Of a stretch of DNA of 64,000 nucleotides, positions 29,001 through 37,929 are shown one piece after another. Made by a program: the position numbers and the translations under genes. How positions within the stretch are numbered: position 1 is the first letter of the stretch; the number at the start of each line of letters is the position of its first letter. The notes under the pieces were generated by a model that had not been told where the DNA came from, searched no databases, and saw only the letters and a list, made by a program, of their open reading frames with translations. This DNA is from Dongia deserti (GTDB lineage Bacteria; Pseudomonadota; Alphaproteobacteria; Dongiales; Dongiaceae), in assembly GCF_003574735.1 (NCBI RefSeq), contig NZ_QORW01000002.1, forward strand, positions 62,001-126,000. The letters are read 5' to 3'.

Positions 29001-29378
29001 ATGCATGTTCTGCTGATCGACGACGAACAGATGGTGCGCAAGATCGTGCGCAAGATGCTAGAGCGGAGTGGCCATCAGGTGACCGAAGCCGAGAACGGGA
29101 AGCTCGGCCTGGAGCAGCTGAAGACTGGCGGCTTCGATCTGGTCATCACCGACATCATCATGCCGGAGATGGAGGGAGTCGAGACGCTGGTGACCGTGCG
29201 CGAGCAATACCCGGACGTAAAGGTCATCGCCATGTCCGGCGGCGGGCGAACCGGCAACATCGACTTCCTGGGCGCCGCGGAGAAGCTGGGTGCCTCCGCC
29301 ATCCTGCACAAGCCGTTCACGCTGGGTTCGCTGACCACCGCGATCGAGACCACCTTCGGCGCGCAGAAGGCGTCCTGA
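29001..29378 (+). CDS. Single-domain response regulator
   Basis: A 125-residue CheY-like receiver with no output domain: acidic pair Asp7-Asp8, phospho-acceptor Asp51 in VITDIIMPE, and the conserved Lys in LHKPF near residue 103. The frame extends upstream to 28974, but the ATG at 29001 has GGAG 8 bases away. It lies immediately downstream of the PAS/GAF kinase, so it is the obvious phospho-target. Without an output domain it must act through protein contact. It is clearly paralogous to the receiver at 41182-41598. Confidence 0.9.
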   Translation: MHVLLIDDEQMVRKIVRKMLERSGHQVTEAENGKLGLEQLKTGGFDLVITDIIMPEMEGVETLVTVREQYPDVKVIAMSGGGRTGNIDFLGAAEKLGASAILHKPFTLGSLTTAIETTFGAQKAS

Positions 29379-29385
29379 TCTCCGG

Positions 29386-31512
29386 CTACTTGTCCTGGCT
29401 CTGCTGCAAGCGCTGAGCCTGTCGCTGCAGATAGAACCCTTCGGTCGACAGCGGATAGACTCCGAGCGGCACCGGCGTGCCTTCGCCGATGGCGGTCCCG
29501 GACAGATGCCCCAGGCCCGCGCAGACGGCGGCGATGACCATACTACTGCTGTTCAAGCCGCTGATGGAGGAGCGCAGCAATGCCTTGGCGGCGCCGTCGG
29601 CAAAGGTGTTGAGCGCACTGAGGGTCTGGCGTTCGGGCCAGTCGTGATCGGCCAGATCGCCCGCGACCGTGTTTGCGCCGGTGGCGGCCACCTGCTGAAA
29701 GTCCTTCTGGTCGAGGCTAAGCCGGATCGCGACATTGCGGCACACGCGATGGATCAGCGCGATGCGCGGCGCCAAGGTCGGCCATGAGCCGAAATAGGCG
29801 TCTCCAATTTCCAACACGACAAGCTGGCGCTCCTGTTCGCTGAGCAGGCTGAGCTGGTCCAGGACCAGACGCAGTCCGCTCTCGTCGTCAATGAAACGCC
29901 GATTGATCGGCGCAACGATAATCGCCCGCTTCTTCTCCCCCCGCATCTGCTGGATCTGGCCGACCAACCTGCGGAGGATCACTGAATTCAGCGTCGCTTG
30001 CAGCTTCGGATCGTCATAGGTTACGCAGAATTCGCTGAGCCCGAGCAGTTCGCCCGCGACCTTCAACGTGACCTTCATTCGATAGGCGGTTACCGCCTGT
30101 CGCCGCACGTCCCAGATCGGCTTGTAGAGCAGCTGCAGATCCTCGATCTCGACCGGCGTGGCTTGCGCGCCCTGATCGCTCGCAGCCGTGCTCGCAGCGT
30201 AGCCGCTATCCGCAGAACCAGCAGCCTGGTCGCCTAGCGGCCGAGTGATCGGGACGGCCTTGAATTGCGCGGGCTTGCCGGCCAGTGAATCCAGCCGCGC
30301 TGCAAGCGCCGGCACAATGACGCCGCCACCGCCAATCGGCGCCGGCGATTTCACATCGGACGCGCTTTGCGCCTCATGGGCCGAAGAGAAGTCCGCCATT
30401 CTTCCATGCGGCCGCGGGGCACCTTCTACCAGGTAGCTTCCGTATCGCTTCGCCATCTTGATCGGGACGACCGGATAGCCGTCAATCTGCAAGGCAGACT
30501 CATTCTGCACCTGCACTTTGGCAGAGGGCGATTGCGGCGTTCCGCCAGTGGCATGGTGAAGATGGGCTTCCTTCACAGCGGAAAAATCGGGCAGGCGACG
30601 GTTCGGACGCGCAGGATTCTGGACCAGACCCACGCCTGTCTTGTCTGCGCCCGTGGTCAGCGCGACCGGGTAGCCCAGAGGCGGCAACGGTTTCCCCAGC
30701 GCACGCCCTACCTCGCGCGCCGCATCGCCAGCGGTTTCAGTGGTCGTCGCCTGCGCCCTGTCGGCAAGACCCGAGAGATCCAAGGTCGGCCCGCCCGCCC
30801 GCTGGGCGTCGGCGACCATCCGACCTCGAGTCATGCGGCCGCCCTCGACGGGAAGAATCTTGTACTTGTCTGTCCAGGGCGTGAATGGCGAGCTCAACGG
30901 TTGCTCGTCCGACGTCTCGGCAGCGCCGGCCTGCGCCGGCTTGCCGAGCAGGGTCGCCTCGTGGATCGCGGTCACGGCGTCGGGCGGCGTGTCCAAGGTA
31001 TCGCGACCGACGCGGGTCACGGTGGCGTTCAGGCGGATCTCCGCGAACGCCGCATCGTAGCCGAAGAGCTTCTGTCGGATTTGCGCCGCCGCCACGTACA
31101 TCAGAGCGGAGGCCTTCTGTTCCGTCAGGTTCGGAAAGATCACCAGATATTCGTAGTCGCTAATCTGCGTGAAGATGTCCGACTCGGTCAGCATCCGGCG
31201 CAGCGTCGCCTCGACCAGCATGTGGACCTGGTGCTCGACCTTGGACCATCGATCGCCAAGATCAGCGCGCACGCTCTCGATGTTCAGCAGCTGGAGCTGA
31301 CCCGCGGAGAACTGATCCAGCGATTGACCTTTCGGCAGCATGCTGAGGACCGCATTGGCGGCCGCAGGCGACAAGGCCGGCCCGGCCGTGCCGGTTTCAT
31401 CGGCAGTGTCGCCTGTCCCTTGCTCCGCTTGCTGCGGCTGATCGTCCCGCCGTTCGTCCTTCGGACTCTTCTCGTCAGCGATCAGCGAGGAAAGCTTGTC
31501 CCACAGCTTCAT
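29386..31512 (-). CDS. Protein with degenerate GGDEF and EAL domains
   Basis: A 708-residue protein without an obvious database name that I can recall. Residues ~60-170 look like a GGDEF fold in which the active-site stretch reads SDYEY (residues 118-122; context TQISDYEYLVIFPN). Residues ~458-690 look like an EAL fold starting LLYKPIWDVR (canonical YQPI at Tyr463), but the EAL triad is replaced by RMK (478-480). Between them are ~290 residues of low-complexity linker. There is no signal peptide or membrane segment. It should be catalytically inactive for cyclic-di-GMP and may bind nucleotide or act as a scaffold. It is convergent with the kinase/receiver pair, 7 bp apart. Domain reading is inference from pattern. 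Confidence 0.6.
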   Translation of the reverse strand: MKLWDKLSSLIADEKSPKDERRDDQPQQAEQGTGDTADETGTAGPALSPAAANAVLSMLPKGQSLDQFSAGQLQLLNIESVRADLGDRWSKVEHQVHMLVEATLRRMLTESDIFTQISDYEYLVIFPNLTEQKASALMYVAAAQIRQKLFGYDAAFAEIRLNATVTRVGRDTLDTPPDAVTAIHEATLLGKPAQAGAAETSDEQPLSSPFTPWTDKYKILPVEGGRMTRGRMVADAQRAGGPTLDLSGLADRAQATTTETAGDAAREVGRALGKPLPPLGYPVALTTGADKTGVGLVQNPARPNRRLPDFSAVKEAHLHHATGGTPQSPSAKVQVQNESALQIDGYPVVPIKMAKRYGSYLVEGAPRPHGRMADFSSAHEAQSASDVKSPAPIGGGGVIVPALAARLDSLAGKPAQFKAVPITRPLGDQAAGSADSGYAASTAASDQGAQATPVEIEDLQLLYKPIWDVRRQAVTAYRMKVTLKVAGELLGLSEFCVTYDDPKLQATLNSVILRRLVGQIQQMRGEKKRAIIVAPINRRFIDDESGLRLVLDQLSLLSEQERQLVVLEIGDAYFGSWPTLAPRIALIHRVCRNVAIRLSLDQKDFQQVAATGANTVAGDLADHDWPERQTLSALNTFADGAAKALLRSSISGLNSSSMVIAAVCAGLGHLSGTAIGEGTPVPLGVYPLSTEGFYLQRQAQRLQQSQDK

Positions 31513-31694
31513 TGTCTAAAATGCCCAGCATGCCCCAACGCAACGACCAGCGCCAATTCTCGACGCAGCGCTGGGTTGCCAATAACTGTAGCGCCTAAGA
31601 GGAACCCTATCTCAATAATACTGAAGAATGGCCTAATACATTCCTATGCCGAATGGCCTACTCGGCTCCATGCGTGGCGAGTCGCCGAAGCGCG

Positions 31695-32627
31695 TTAGAG
31701 TTCGCTGCGCCTCGGCATGTCCGCGCCGCGGCGGGAGCAAGTGATCGACGCGGCGCGCGCGGCAAAGGTCAGGAGCGCATTCAGGTCGTCCGCCGACAGC
31801 GTCGCGAGGCCGTCCGGCGACAGGCTGCCATGCTCGGCAAGCCATGTCAGCAACGCCGCCTGGAAAGTGTCGCCGGCGCCGACCGTGTCGATTACCTTGA
31901 CTGCGCGCGCGCTGACGCGTGCCGCGACACCCTGCTTGGTGGCTGCCATGGCGCCGACCTCGCCCATGGTCGCGATCGCGATGCCGGCGCCGCGCGCCAG
32001 CCAATCGGCCAGCACGCTTTCCACAGACGCCCCTGGATAGAGGAACTCGATGTCCTCCACACTGGCCTTCACGAGATGCGCTTGCGTAGTCAGGGCTGCG
32101 ACCCGCCGGCGCCACAGCTCCGGGTCGGGAACGATCGAGGGGCGGATGTTGGGATCGTAGGAGATGAAGCGTCGCGCTCGCTCGCGGCTCACCAATGCTT
32201 CGAGGCTGGAGGCGGTTGGCTCCAGGGCCGTCGTGTAGGAGCCGATATGAACGACACGAACGGCATCGGGCAGCCGTGCCGGCAACTCCGGTCCCTCAAG
32301 CGAGCGGTCTGCGGTCCCGCTGGTATAGAAGGAATAGGTCGGCACGCCCTTGTCATCCAGCGCCACGATCGCCAGCGTAGTCGGGGCGTTGGTCCGCACG
32401 ATCAAGTCGACGTCGATCCGCTCGCTCTCGAGGTAGGCGATCAGCCGACGGCCGAACGGATCGGTCGAAACCTTGGAGAAGAAGGCGGTGGACTGGCCGA
32501 GGCGGCTCAGGGCCACCGCAACGTTGAGCGGCGATCCGCCGACCCGCGCGTCGAGCGCGATGCTCGAACTGGAGCTGCTGGGGTTGGCAAAGACGTCGAA
32601 CAGTGCATCGCCGCAAGTCAGGATCAT
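31695..32627 (-). CDS. PfkB-family sugar kinase (fructokinase-like)
   Basis: A 310-residue ribokinase-fold kinase. The N-terminal GDALFDVF and GGSPLNVAVALSRLG (~residue 30) and the C-terminal DTVGAGDTFQAALL (anion hole and catalytic Asp, ~residue 250) are standard. Final gene of the hexose ABC operon and 15 bp after the isomerase gene, so its substrate is probably the isomerase product: fructose (to fructose-6-phosphate) or D-xylulose. Fructokinase is the best guess from sequence style. A 182-bp spacer with two GAATGGCCTA direct repeats (31627, 31652) separates it from the next gene. Confidence 0.85.
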   Translation of the reverse strand: MILTCGDALFDVFANPSSSSSSIALDARVGGSPLNVAVALSRLGQSTAFFSKVSTDPFGRRLIAYLESERIDVDLIVRTNAPTTLAIVALDDKGVPTYSFYTSGTADRSLEGPELPARLPDAVRVVHIGSYTTALEPTASSLEALVSRERARRFISYDPNIRPSIVPDPELWRRRVAALTTQAHLVKASVEDIEFLYPGASVESVLADWLARGAGIAIATMGEVGAMAATKQGVAARVSARAVKVIDTVGAGDTFQAALLTWLAEHGSLSPDGLATLSADDLNALLTFAARAASITCSRRGADMPRRSEL

Positions 32628-32642
32628 TCGGCAGCCTGCGGC

Positions 32643-33323
32643 TTAGAGCTTCGCGTAGTCGGGCACGATCAACCGGTACGGCGGCTCATCCTCCTCGACA
32701 TCCGGGAAACGCGACACCATGTCAAGGAAGTAGTTGTCGGTCTCGTCGTCATTGACGGTCGAGACCTCGCCGACCAGGCAGTCGCCCCCCGCCGCCCAGA
32801 ACGAATGGACATGGCCTGGCTCCAGCGTGATCGAGCTGCCGGGATGAATCTGTACCACGCCACCCGCCGGCACTTCGTGGTCGATGCCGTCCATGCGCAC
32901 CTTCACCGGCGCGTTGTCGTCGATGCCCTTTCCCGGCTCGCCATTATAGAGCCGCACTTCGAGCGGCGCGCCGCCGCGCACGATGATATCCTCGGTCTTC
33001 ACCTTGTGGGTATGGAATGGCGTCACCTGGTTCTCGCGCGAAATCATGATCTTCTCGGCATAGACCATGCCCTTGCCGGTCTTCAGATTATCGGCACTGC
33101 CGTTGCGCACCGTGAAGAGCAGCAAGCCCAGGTTCTCGAAATCGCCGCGGCCGAAATCGGTGATATCCCAGCCAAGGCGCGCGCGAATGACCTCAGCGGC
33201 GCGATGCCTGTTGCGCTTCCAATCATCCGGCGACCAGGTAGCAAACTCCGGCAGCTTGAAGCCGAAGGAGGCAATGAATTTCTCGCCTTCGCGGATGATC
33301 TCATTCAATTCGGAGCGTTTCAT
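32643..33323 (-). CDS. D-lyxose / D-mannose-type ketol-isomerase (cupin)
   Basis: A 226-residue cupin isomerase resembling bacterial D-lyxose isomerases, which interconvert D-lyxose and D-xylulose and also D-mannose and D-fructose. Metal-binding residues are in TPFHTHKVKTEDI (His-x-His and Glu, ~residue 100) and EPGHVHSFW (~residue 165). The frame is open to 33365, but the ATG at 33321-33323 has GGAG 7 bases upstream. It lies between the ABC ATPase and the PfkB kinase on one strand, suggesting uptake, isomerisation, then phosphorylation. Confidence 0.82.
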   Translation of the reverse strand: MKRSELNEIIREGEKFIASFGFKLPEFATWSPDDWKRNRHRAAEVIRARLGWDITDFGRGDFENLGLLLFTVRNGSADNLKTGKGMVYAEKIMISRENQVTPFHTHKVKTEDIIVRGGAPLEVRLYNGEPGKGIDDNAPVKVRMDGIDHEVPAGGVVQIHPGSSITLEPGHVHSFWAAGGDCLVGEVSTVNDDETDNYFLDMVSRFPDVEEDEPPYRLIVPDYAKL

Positions 33324-33404
33324 GCGGCATCTCCAAATCATGCAGCCGGTCGGCCGGCAGTTCATGCGGCATCATATAGACGAGCCCAGGCCGTGGCGCC
33401 ACCC

Positions 33405-34514
33405 TCAGGCGATCCGCAGCTCGCTCTCGGGGTCGAAAAACACCGCCTTGTCCATGTTGAAGGCGAAGGGCACCGTGCTGTGCGGCGCCACATGCATATC
33501 CGAGCGCATGCGGCCGATCACTTCGCGCCCGCCGAGGCGGGTCACCACATAGGTATCAGCGCCGGCAGGCTCCACCACTTCGACATGGCATTCAGCGTTG
33601 ACCACGCGCGGCGAGGTGCGATCCGCCCCGCTCAGATCCGTGATCGCTTCGGGCCTCAGGCCGAAAATGACGTCGCGGCCGGCGTGGGCGCTGAGCTTGC
33701 CGTCAGCCACCTTGAGCTGCAACGGCTCGGATCCATCCCGCGTCATCACCACCGCGACTCCGCCGCCATTGGCCTCGATGCGTGCCGGGATCAAGTTCAT
33801 GGCGGGCGAGCCCATGAAGTCGGCGACGAAGATGTTGGCGGGATTGTTGTAGATCTCGTGCGGCGTGCCGAACTGCTGCAGCACGCCGTCCCTGAGCACG
33901 GCAATTTGCGTAGCCAGGGTCATCGCCTCGATCTGGTCGTGCGTCACATAGACGATGGTGGTCTTCATCGCCTGATGCAGCCGCTTGATCTCGGTGCGCA
34001 TGTCGACGCGCAGCTTGGCGTCGAGGTTGGAGAGCGGCTCGTCGAACAGGAAGACTTGCGGGTTGCGCACCAGGGCGCGGCCCATCGCGACACGCTGGCG
34101 CTGGCCGCCTGACAATTGGCTGGGCTTGCGGTCCAATAGATGGCTGATCTGCAGGGTCTTGGCGACCTCCGCCACCGCCTTCTCGCGCTCGGCCCTCGGG
34201 ACGCCGCGCATCTCCATGCCGAAGGCGATGTTCTGCGCCACCGTCATGTTGGGATAGAGCGCGTAGGATTGGAACACCATGGCGATGTCGCGCTGCGACG
34301 GATGCAGGTTGTTGACCGCGCGGTCGTTGATCCGGATCTCGCCCGACGTGATGCTCTCCAGCCCGGCGATGGTGTTGAGCAGAGTCGATTTGCCACAGCC
34401 GGATGGCCCGACCAGCACCAGGAAACCGCCCTCTTCCACCGCGAGGTTGATACCCTTCAGAGCATCGACCGCGCCGAAGCGCTTGTAAAGATCGCTGATC
34501 TCGAGGAATGCCAT
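33405..34514 (-). CDS. ABC transporter ATP-binding protein (sugar, MalK/UgpC type)
   Basis: A 369-residue ATPase with Walker [10 protein letters not shown] (~residue 37), signature [14 protein letters not shown], Walker [13 protein letters not shown], switch His in YVTHDQIEAMTL and a full C-terminal regulatory domain (residues ~245-369, with FGLRPEAI). It energises the hexose permeases encoded 12 bp upstream. It is followed after 81 bp by the isomerase gene. Confidence 0.94.
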   Translation of the reverse strand: MAFLEISDLYKRFGAVDALKGINLAVEEGGFLVLVGPSGCGKSTLLNTIAGLESITSGEIRINDRAVNNLHPSQRDIAMVFQSYALYPNMTVAQNIAFGMEMRGVPRAEREKAVAEVAKTLQISHLLDRKPSQLSGGQRQRVAMGRALVRNPQVFLFDEPLSNLDAKLRVDMRTEIKRLHQAMKTTIVYVTHDQIEAMTLATQIAVLRDGVLQQFGTPHEIYNNPANIFVADFMGSPAMNLIPARIEANGGGVAVVMTRDGSEPLQLKVADGKLSAHAGRDVIFGLRPEAITDLSGADRTSPRVVNAECHVEVVEPAGADTYVVTRLGGREVIGRMRSDMHVAPHSTVPFAFNMDKAVFFDPESELRIA

Positions 34515-34526
34515 GGCTCTACTCCA

Positions 34527-35408
34527 TCAACCCTTCACGGCACCGGCCATCAGACCGCGCACGAAGTAGCGGCCGGAAACGATATAGACGATCAACGTCG
34601 GCAATGCCGCCAGGACCGCGCCCGCAAAATGCACGTTGTATTCCTTCACGCCTGTCGAGGACGACACGAGATTGTTGAGCGCAACCGTGACCGGCTGTGA
34701 ATCCACGTCGGAGAACGACACGCCGAACAGGAAGTCGTTCCAGATGTTGGTGAACTGCCAGATCACCGTCACCACGATAATAGGACCCGAACTCGGCAGC
34801 AGGATGCGCCAGAAAATGCGGAAGAAGCCCGCCCCGTCGATCTGTGCCGCCCGGATCAGTTCGGTCGGAAAGGCGTCGTAGTAGTTCCGGAAGAACAAGG
34901 TCGTGAAACCGAGGCCATAGACCACATGCACCAGGACGAGGCCGGACACCGAGCCGGCGAGGCCAACCAGCCCTAGGAGGCGTGCCATCGGGATCAGCAC
35001 GATCTGGAACGGAATGAAGCAGGCGAACAGCAGCAGGCCGAACACGATGCCGTCGCCGCGGAACCGCCACTTGGTCAGCACATAGCCGTTGAGCGCGCCA
35101 AGCAGGGTAGAGATCGCGACCGCCGGCACCACCATCACGATCGAGTTGATGAAATAGGGCTTGAGGCCAGTCGGCTGCACGCCGATCTGCGCCGTCGACC
35201 AGGCGCTGTACCACGGATCGAGGGTGAAGAGCGCCGGCAGGGACATCATGTCGCCCTGCCGGATCTCGTCCAGCGGCTTCACCGAATTGACCAGCATCAC
35301 ATAGAGCGGTACCAAGTAATAGCCCGCGAAGAAGAGGAGGCCGGTATAGATAAGCGCACGCACCACCACATTGGTGCGCACCGCCGTTTCCTGGGTCGCG
35401 TGAGCCAT
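34527..35408 (-). CDS. ABC transporter permease (MalG type, hexose operon)
   Basis: A 293-residue permease with six predicted membrane helices from residue ~17 (LIYTGLLFFAGYYLVPLYVM) and the EAA loop PTELIRAAQIDGAGFFRIFWRILLP near residue 190. Its ATG overlaps the preceding permease stop (TGATG). The C-terminus ends YFVRGLMAGAVKG, a common form in glucose-type systems. With the next entries it forms a glucose/mannose-like importer. Confidence 0.93.
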   Translation of the reverse strand: MAHATQETAVRTNVVVRALIYTGLLFFAGYYLVPLYVMLVNSVKPLDEIRQGDMMSLPALFTLDPWYSAWSTAQIGVQPTGLKPYFINSIVMVVPAVAISTLLGALNGYVLTKWRFRGDGIVFGLLLFACFIPFQIVLIPMARLLGLVGLAGSVSGLVLVHVVYGLGFTTLFFRNYYDAFPTELIRAAQIDGAGFFRIFWRILLPSSGPIIVVTVIWQFTNIWNDFLFGVSFSDVDSQPVTVALNNLVSSSTGVKEYNVHFAGAVLAALPTLIVYIVSGRYFVRGLMAGAVKG

Positions 35409-36343
35409 CAGCGCTTCCCTCTCCTCAATTCGCTGTAGAGATAGGGGACGATCACGCTCGCGATCATCATCAGCATGATGACGGCCGATGAGGCGCCGAT
35501 GCCCATCTCGTTGCGCGTGAAAGTATAGGAGTACATGAAGGTCGCCGGCAGCTCGGTCGCGCGGCCCGGGCCGCCGCCGGTCAACGCGATCACCAAGTCG
35601 TAGGATTTGATGGCAAGATGCGCCAGCACCACGAAAACCGACAGGAACGCCGGCCGCAGTATCGGGATGATGATCCGCCGATAGAGATTGAAATTAGAGG
35701 CGCCGTCGATCTGCGCCGCCTTGACGATCTCGTTGTCGATGCCGCGTAAGCCAGCCAGGAACATCGCCATCACGAAGCCCGAGGACTGCCAGATGGCGGC
35801 GATGACGATGCAGTAGATCGCCATCTTGCCATCTTTGATCCAGTTGAAGGCGAAGCTCTCCCAGCCCCACTGATGCATGGTGTTCGCGAGGCCAATGCCG
35901 GGGTCGAGGAACCACTTCCACGCGGTTCCGGTCACGATGAAGGACAAGGCCATGGGATAGAGATAGATCGGCCGCAGGAGCCCTTCGATGCGGATCTTCT
36001 GGTCGATCAGGATGGCGAGGAACAAGCCGATCGCCGAGCACAGCAGGATATAAAGCGAGCCGAAGATCGCGAGATTCTGCAGCGCGGTGATCCAGTTCCT
36101 GAATCCCCACAGCTTCACATAGTTCTGCCAGCCCACCCAGTTGAAGGAGGGCAGGATCTTGGAATCGGTGAACGAAAGAACGCCCGTGAACAGGATGAAG
36201 CCGTAGACCACGATCAGGATGATGACGAAGCTGGGCGCCAGCACGACCTTCGGCAAAGCGCGCTGCAGCCATTCAACCGTTCCCGCTGAAGCGCCGGCCG
36301 CAGCTTTCGCCGCCGCGACCGGAATCTCCTGGGACACACTCAT
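35408..36343 (-). CDS. ABC transporter permease (MalF type, hexose operon)
   Basis: A 311-residue permease, with a membrane segment starting at residue ~29 (VVLAPSFVIILIVVYGFILF) and the EAA loop DNEIVKAAQIDGASNFNLYRRIIIP near residue 225. The frame is open to 36427, which would run through the intercistronic hairpin. The ATG at 36343 has a strong GGAGG 5 bases upstream, so I use it. It follows the binding-protein gene by 100 bp containing that hairpin. Confidence 0.93.
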   Translation of the reverse strand: MSVSQEIPVAAAKAAAGASAGTVEWLQRALPKVVLAPSFVIILIVVYGFILFTGVLSFTDSKILPSFNWVGWQNYVKLWGFRNWITALQNLAIFGSLYILLCSAIGLFLAILIDQKIRIEGLLRPIYLYPMALSFIVTGTAWKWFLDPGIGLANTMHQWGWESFAFNWIKDGKMAIYCIVIAAIWQSSGFVMAMFLAGLRGIDNEIVKAAQIDGASNFNLYRRIIIPILRPAFLSVFVVLAHLAIKSYDLVIALTGGGPGRATELPATFMYSYTFTRNEMGIGASSAVIMLMMIASVIVPYLYSELRRGKR

Positions 36344-36386
36344 CCCGTCCTCCAAACCTCGCCTGAAACGCCGGTTGTGCTCGTCG

Positions 36387-36423
36387 GAGCGGCAGAGCTG
36401 GACTTGATCCAGCTCTGCCGCTC
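36387..36423 (-). repeat. Strong hairpin between binding-protein and permease genes (hexose operon)
   Basis: Perfect 16-base arms (GAGCGGCAGAGCTGGA and its complement) around a 5-base loop, starting 21 bases after the binding-protein stop. This is the strongest intercistronic stem in the window. No U-run on the transcribed strand. It probably stabilises the upstream message or attenuates read-through into the permeases. Confidence 0.8.
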
Positions 36424-36443
36424 TCATCGAGTGTCGGTTCTTG

Positions 36444-37700
36444 TTACTGCGCGCCCGCGACGGCGTTCGCGAGTTCTTCAGCGGCGGTCTTGGAATCCAT
36501 TTCGCCGTTGAAATGCGCGGTGATCACGTCATAGGTCGCGACCTTGACGGCCGCAGGCGCAGCATGGCCATGAGCCATCGAGCCGAACAACGTGCCGTTC
36601 TGGCTCGCTTCCGCCAGTTCCTTCATGCCCTTTTGGCCGCAGGCATCGAGACCCGATCCTTCAGCGTCAGTGCGGGCCGGAACCGAGCCCTTGATCTTGT
36701 TGAAGGCCACCTGGAAAGACGGGTTCATGATCGCGCTCGCCAGCTTCTCCTGCGCTGCCTTGCGATCCTCACCGACCTTGAACATCACGAACTGGTCGGA
36801 ATTGAAGGTGACGGTGCCCTGCGTTCCCGGGAAACGGAAGCACAGGAAATCCTTTTCCGGCACCTTGCCGGCATTCAGGAACTCGCCCTTTGCCCAGTCG
36901 CCCATGAACTGCACGCCGGCCTTGCCTTCGATCACCATGGCCGAAGCCAGGTTCCAGTCGCGACCGGAGAAATTATCGTCGACATAGGTGCGCAGCTTTG
37001 CCATGCGATCGAACGCCTGCACCATCGTGTCGGAGTTGAGCGCGGACTGATCCAGATCGATGAAGGCCTTCTTGTAGAATTCCGGACCGCCGGTTGCCAC
37101 CACGACAGCGTCGAAGATGGTGGCTTCCTGCCAAGGCTGGCCGCCATGGGCAACTGCCGTGTAGCCGGCGCCCTTGATCTTGTCGAGCGCGGCGATCAGC
37201 TCGTCCCAGCTCGTGGGCTGCTTCAGGCCGAGCTCATCGAAGATCTTCTTGTTGGCCCACACCCAGTTGGTCGAGTGCACATTAACCGGCGCGGCGACCC
37301 ACTTGCCTTCGTATTTCGAGAACGCCTGCAGGGCCGGAGGCACCACCTTCTCCCAGCTTTCTTTGGCGGCAAGATCGTTGAGATCAGCCACCACACCCTG
37401 CTTTGCCCAATCAGTGATGTCGAAGCCCAGCATCTGCACGGCAGTCGGCGGATTGCCCGCGGTGACGCGCGCACGGAGCGCCGTCATCGCCTGCTCGCCG
37501 CCGCCACCCGCGACCGGCATGTCCTGCCAGTTGACGCCTTGCTTTTCGAGGTCTTCCTTGAGCACGTTCAGCGCCGCGGCCTCGCCGCCTGACGTCCACC
37601 AATGCAGCACTTCCACCGACTCCGCCGCGGCCGCCGTCGCCGAAAAGAGTGCGACACCGGCCACCAGGGCCGACGTCGACAGCAGTTTTGAAACCTTCAT
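36444..37700 (-). CDS. ABC transporter hexose-binding protein (glucose/mannose type)
   Basis: A 418-residue solute-binding protein. Residues 1-26 are a signal peptide ending ATAAAA. The mature start is [18 protein letters not shown], the hallmark opening of glucose-binding proteins of the GtsA/GlcS sort, and SVPARTDA near residue 345 is also typical. A strong GGGAGGA lies 4 bases from the ATG. Downstream isomerase and PfkB genes point to mannose or a related sugar as physiological cargo. The upstream 229-bp spacer should hold the promoter. Confidence 0.92.
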   Translation of the reverse strand: MKVSKLLSTSALVAGVALFSATAAAAESVEVLHWWTSGGEAAALNVLKEDLEKQGVNWQDMPVAGGGGEQAMTALRARVTAGNPPTAVQMLGFDITDWAKQGVVADLNDLAAKESWEKVVPPALQAFSKYEGKWVAAPVNVHSTNWVWANKKIFDELGLKQPTSWDELIAALDKIKGAGYTAVAHGGQPWQEATIFDAVVVATGGPEFYKKAFIDLDQSALNSDTMVQAFDRMAKLRTYVDDNFSGRDWNLASAMVIEGKAGVQFMGDWAKGEFLNAGKVPEKDFLCFRFPGTQGTVTFNSDQFVMFKVGEDRKAAQEKLASAIMNPSFQVAFNKIKGSVPARTDAEGSGLDACGQKGMKELAEASQNGTLFGSMAHGHAAPAAVKVATYDVITAHFNGEMDSKTAAEELANAVAGAQ

Positions 37701-37929
37701 TCTGTCCTCCCACAGTCAGTTAAAATGGATGGTCATGTATCCGGTTGCCCTTGAGCACGCTCACGCGGAGCCACCAAGCTGACCTCGGCCCGGTGTCCAT
37801 GGTTAGGGGCTCTGGCTTGTCATTTGTTCCTGCCCGCCTCGCAGCTGGGCTGTCTTCCAAGACCTGTATTGACGGTATCCACCGCCCAGCAACACTGCAA
37901 CGGGCAACACGGCAACACGCCGGCTCGTG
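37701..37929. promoter_or_regulatory. Spacer upstream of the hexose operon
   Basis: No gene seen. It contains three copies of GCAACAC (37889, 37904, 37912) just after the lacI stop codon, and it must carry the binding-protein promoter unless transcription continues from lacI. I found no convincing LacI-type dyad here. Confidence 0.35.

Noticed and set aside
31653-34112. An 819-codon plus-strand frame
   Set aside because: Antisense to the PfkB kinase, isomerase and ABC ATPase genes, all with clear family motifs; composition is that of a shadow.
37889-37918. Three GCAACAC copies as a possible CRISPR or phage site
   Set aside because: Only 7 bases, irregular spacing, no longer repeat unit or cas genes.
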